Shown: positions 5,521 through 6,920 of the stretch, piece after piece
Numbering within the stretch: the stretch's first letter is position 1
Layout of the letters: each line of letters opens with the position of its first letter
From: Thermoplasmata archaeon
Lineage (GTDB): Archaea; Thermoplasmatota; Thermoplasmata; Thermoplasmatales; Thermoplasmataceae
Direction: 5' to 3'
NCBI GenBank assembly: GCA_021850745.1
Contig: JAJZKX010000094.1
Location: 1 to 6,920 of the forward strand
Length of the DNA stretch: 6,920 nt
Made by a program: the position numbers and the translations under genes
Notes under the pieces: model-generated
Database searches by the model: none
What the model was told of the DNA's origin: nothing
What the model saw: the letters and a program-made list of their open reading frames with translations, nothing else

Positions 5521-6915
5521 GTGCTTCATAGGTTATTTCATCCTGAATCTGTGTGCCTTGTGGGAGCATCAAATGATCCCGGTAAGATCGGGAATGTAAT
5601 CCTGAGAAACATGATTTCCTCGGGATACCGTGGCAGAATTTTTCCTGTCAATCCTTCACAGGATGAAATAATGGGACTGAGATGCTATGCTGACATAAAG
5701 TCCATAGGCCATACAATTGATTTATGCGTCATTGCCATTCCAGCCAGATCATCTGTAGCAGTTGTGCAGGACTGTGTATCAATGAAGGTGCCATTCATTG
5801 TTATGATCCCGGGAGGTTTCGCAGAAACCGGTGAGGATGGCAAAGCACTGCAGGATAGAATAAGTTCTCTCATTAAAGGCACAGAGACAAGAATAGTGGG
5901 CCCAAACACTGTGGGTATATATGTCCCGGGCAGTGGGCTCAACACTACACTGACTCCAGTCGACAGAGTCCAGTTCCCACCTGAGGGGCATATAGCATTC
6001 ATATCACAGAGCGGTGCACTGGGACTTCTCACCATGGATACAATCTCTGAATTCGGAACTGGCATACATTCATTCATAAACGTCGGGAACCGATCCGACC
6101 TGGATGAACTTGACATTCTGAAATACCTTGCCTCAAGAAGTGAGGTGAAAGGCATAGCCCTGTATCTTGAGAGCATACCGCGGGGAAATGACTTCTTCAG
6201 GATCATGAAGACTGTGGTGCAATCCAAGCCGCTCGTGATACTCAAATCCGGTAGAACTGAAACCGCAGCAAAGGCAGCATTGCTGCATACCGCCTCCATG
6301 GCTACTGACGATAGGGTTATAGAAGGTGTATTCAGGCAGCTTGGCATTGTAAGGGCCCAGAATGAGACCGAACTGATGGATTTTACAAGGACACTATCCT
6401 ACTCCAGAAATGCCCATGGTAACAGGGTAGCAATCGTGACCAGTGCTGGTGGAGTTGGTGTTGTAACCACAGACCTGCTGTCTCTTCCTGCCCATCCTGA
6501 TCTGAAAATGGCTGAATTTTCTGAGCGTACAAAGGATGAAATCAGAAAACTGATTGTGGCCTTTGGATCTGTGCAGAATCCTGTAGACATAACGGCCGAT
6601 GGCAGTGTTAGCCAGGTTAACGATATCTTGGCAATACTGAATGAAGCAGATGAGGTGGACATGATAATACTTTATGCGCTTCCACAGACCCCTAAGATGA
6701 CCATGGATCTGGTTGATGTGGCAGTTAAATGGCAGAGGTCAGGCAAGCCTCTGCTGGTGGGAGTCCTTGGATTCAAGGAAGCCAAGGGAATGCTGCTTTC
6801 CCTTGAACAGCAGCGTGTGCCATCATTTCCAAGCATATCGAGAACAGTGCGATCAGCTGAGGCACTTGCCAGATATTCTTTATACATGAGGAGGGGGAAA
6901 GATGCTGCTGTATGA
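5521..6915 (+). CDS. acdA: ADP-forming acetyl-CoA (acyl-CoA) synthetase, alpha subunit
   Basis: The alpha subunit works with a beta ATP-grasp subunit to convert acyl-CoA, ADP and phosphate to acid, CoA and ATP, the archaeal way of gaining ATP in peptide or sugar breakdown. Its 464 residues match stand-alone alpha subunits. Domains in order: CoA-binding Rossmann domain (LFHPESVCLVGASNDPGKIG, 5-24; GPNTVG, 127-132); ligase domain 1 (HIAFISQSGALG, 157-168; VGNRSDLDELD, 188-198; LKSGRTETAAKAA, 241-253, with catalytic His256); ligase domain 2 (VTSAGGVGVVTTD, 306-318; NPVDITAD, 353-360). The loop around His256 reads LLHTASMAT where SHTGSLAG is usual. The start is GTG: an in-frame stop lies at 5485, no other start codon intervenes, and the conserved sequence begins at once. 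Acetate specificity cannot be told from sequence; other acyl-CoAs are possible. Confidence 0.93.
   Translation: MLHRLFHPESVCLVGASNDPGKIGNVILRNMISSGYRGRIFPVNPSQDEIMGLRCYADIKSIGHTIDLCVIAIPARSSVAVVQDCVSMKVPFIVMIPGGFAETGEDGKALQDRISSLIKGTETRIVGPNTVGIYVPGSGLNTTLTPVDRVQFPPEGHIAFISQSGALGLLTMDTISEFGTGIHSFINVGNRSDLDELDILKYLASRSEVKGIALYLESIPRGNDFFRIMKTVVQSKPLVILKSGRTETAAKAALLHTASMATDDRVIEGVFRQLGIVRAQNETELMDFTRTLSYSRNAHGNRVAIVTSAGGVGVVTTDLLSLPAHPDLKMAEFSERTKDEIRKLIVAFGSVQNPVDITADGSVSQVNDILAILNEADEVDMIILYALPQTPKMTMDLVDVAVKWQRSGKPLLVGVLGFKEAKGMLLSLEQQRVPSFPSISRTVRSAEALARYSLYMRRGKDAAV
6890..6897 (+). promoter_or_regulatory. Strong ribosome binding site for the downstream beta subunit
   Basis: GGAGGGGG ends four bases before the ATG at 6902 and lies inside the last codons of the alpha-subunit gene. 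It is the strongest Shine-Dalgarno match in the window, and it suggests coupled, high-level translation of the beta subunit from the same message. Confidence 0.75.
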
Positions 6916-6920
6916 GGATT
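6902..6920 (+). CDS. Start of the probable beta subunit of ADP-forming acetyl-CoA synthetase (runs off the right edge)
   Basis: Only six full codons are visible, MLLYED, overlapping the alpha-subunit end by 14 bases in another frame. The call rests on the strong ribosome site, on the usual alpha-beta gene order in archaea with split subunits, and on similarity to the LLEYEAK-like opening of beta subunits. The beta subunit would carry the ATP-grasp nucleotide site and complete the enzyme. A different small gene cannot be excluded. Confidence 0.6.

Noticed and set aside
5685..6347. Long minus-strand open frame (220 codons) inside the acetyl-CoA synthetase gene
   Set aside because: It lies wholly antisense to a well-conserved protein, shows no domain, and has the Ser/Met/Pro-rich composition of a shadow frame.
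1..6920. CRISPR arrays, insertion sequences or a hidden defence cassette
   Set aside because: No regularly spaced repeats, no terminal inverted repeats with a transposase, and nearly all sequence is accounted for by conserved housekeeping genes.

Overview
The window looks like chromosomal DNA of a Thermoplasmatales-type archaeon (Thermoplasma / Ferroplasma / Cuniculiplasma lineage). It carries an archaeal A-type ATPase gene cluster, an archaeal ZPR1 protein, the archaeal pair isopentenyl phosphate kinase plus type 2 IPP isomerase, an ADP-forming acetyl-CoA synthetase, TATA-box promoters and apparently leaderless starts. The kinase resembles the Thermoplasma acidophilum enzyme, as I remember it, almost residue by residue around its active site. 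I cannot name the species.

Layout. The minus strand from 2857 down to 1 holds ATPase genes in the order atpK-atpE-atpC-atpF-atpA, with gaps of only 3 to 9 bases. atpA runs off the left edge just before its P-loop. A TATA box at 2890-2897 precedes atpK. To the right, also on the minus strand, a second tight unit reads ipk - fni - zpr1 from 5243 down to 2928, with overlapping stop/start regions and its own TATA box at 5265-5273. A 277-base AT-rich divergent region (5244-5520) contains promoters, an exact 11-base inverted repeat and a 10-base palindrome, but no gene I can support. On the plus strand, the alpha subunit of ADP-forming acetyl-CoA synthetase (5521-6915) starts at GTG, and the beta subunit begins at 6902, overlapping its end and running off the right edge.

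How they work together. ipk and fni encode consecutive steps of archaeal isoprenoid (membrane lipid) synthesis: isopentenyl phosphate to IPP, then IPP to DMAPP. The ATPase genes supply membrane rotor, stalks and head of the energy-converting ATP synthase. The acetyl-CoA synthetase makes ATP at substrate level from acyl-CoA and ADP. The window is therefore mainly core energy and lipid metabolism rather than an accessory island. I found no mobile element, CRISPR array, tRNA or rRNA gene, and no clearly new multi-gene system. The most interesting points are fine-scale: unusual start codons, the repeated motif in the divergent promoter region, the ion-binding residues of the rotor subunit, the unusual catalytic loop of the acetyl-CoA synthetase, and the absence of atpH and atpI from their usual place.
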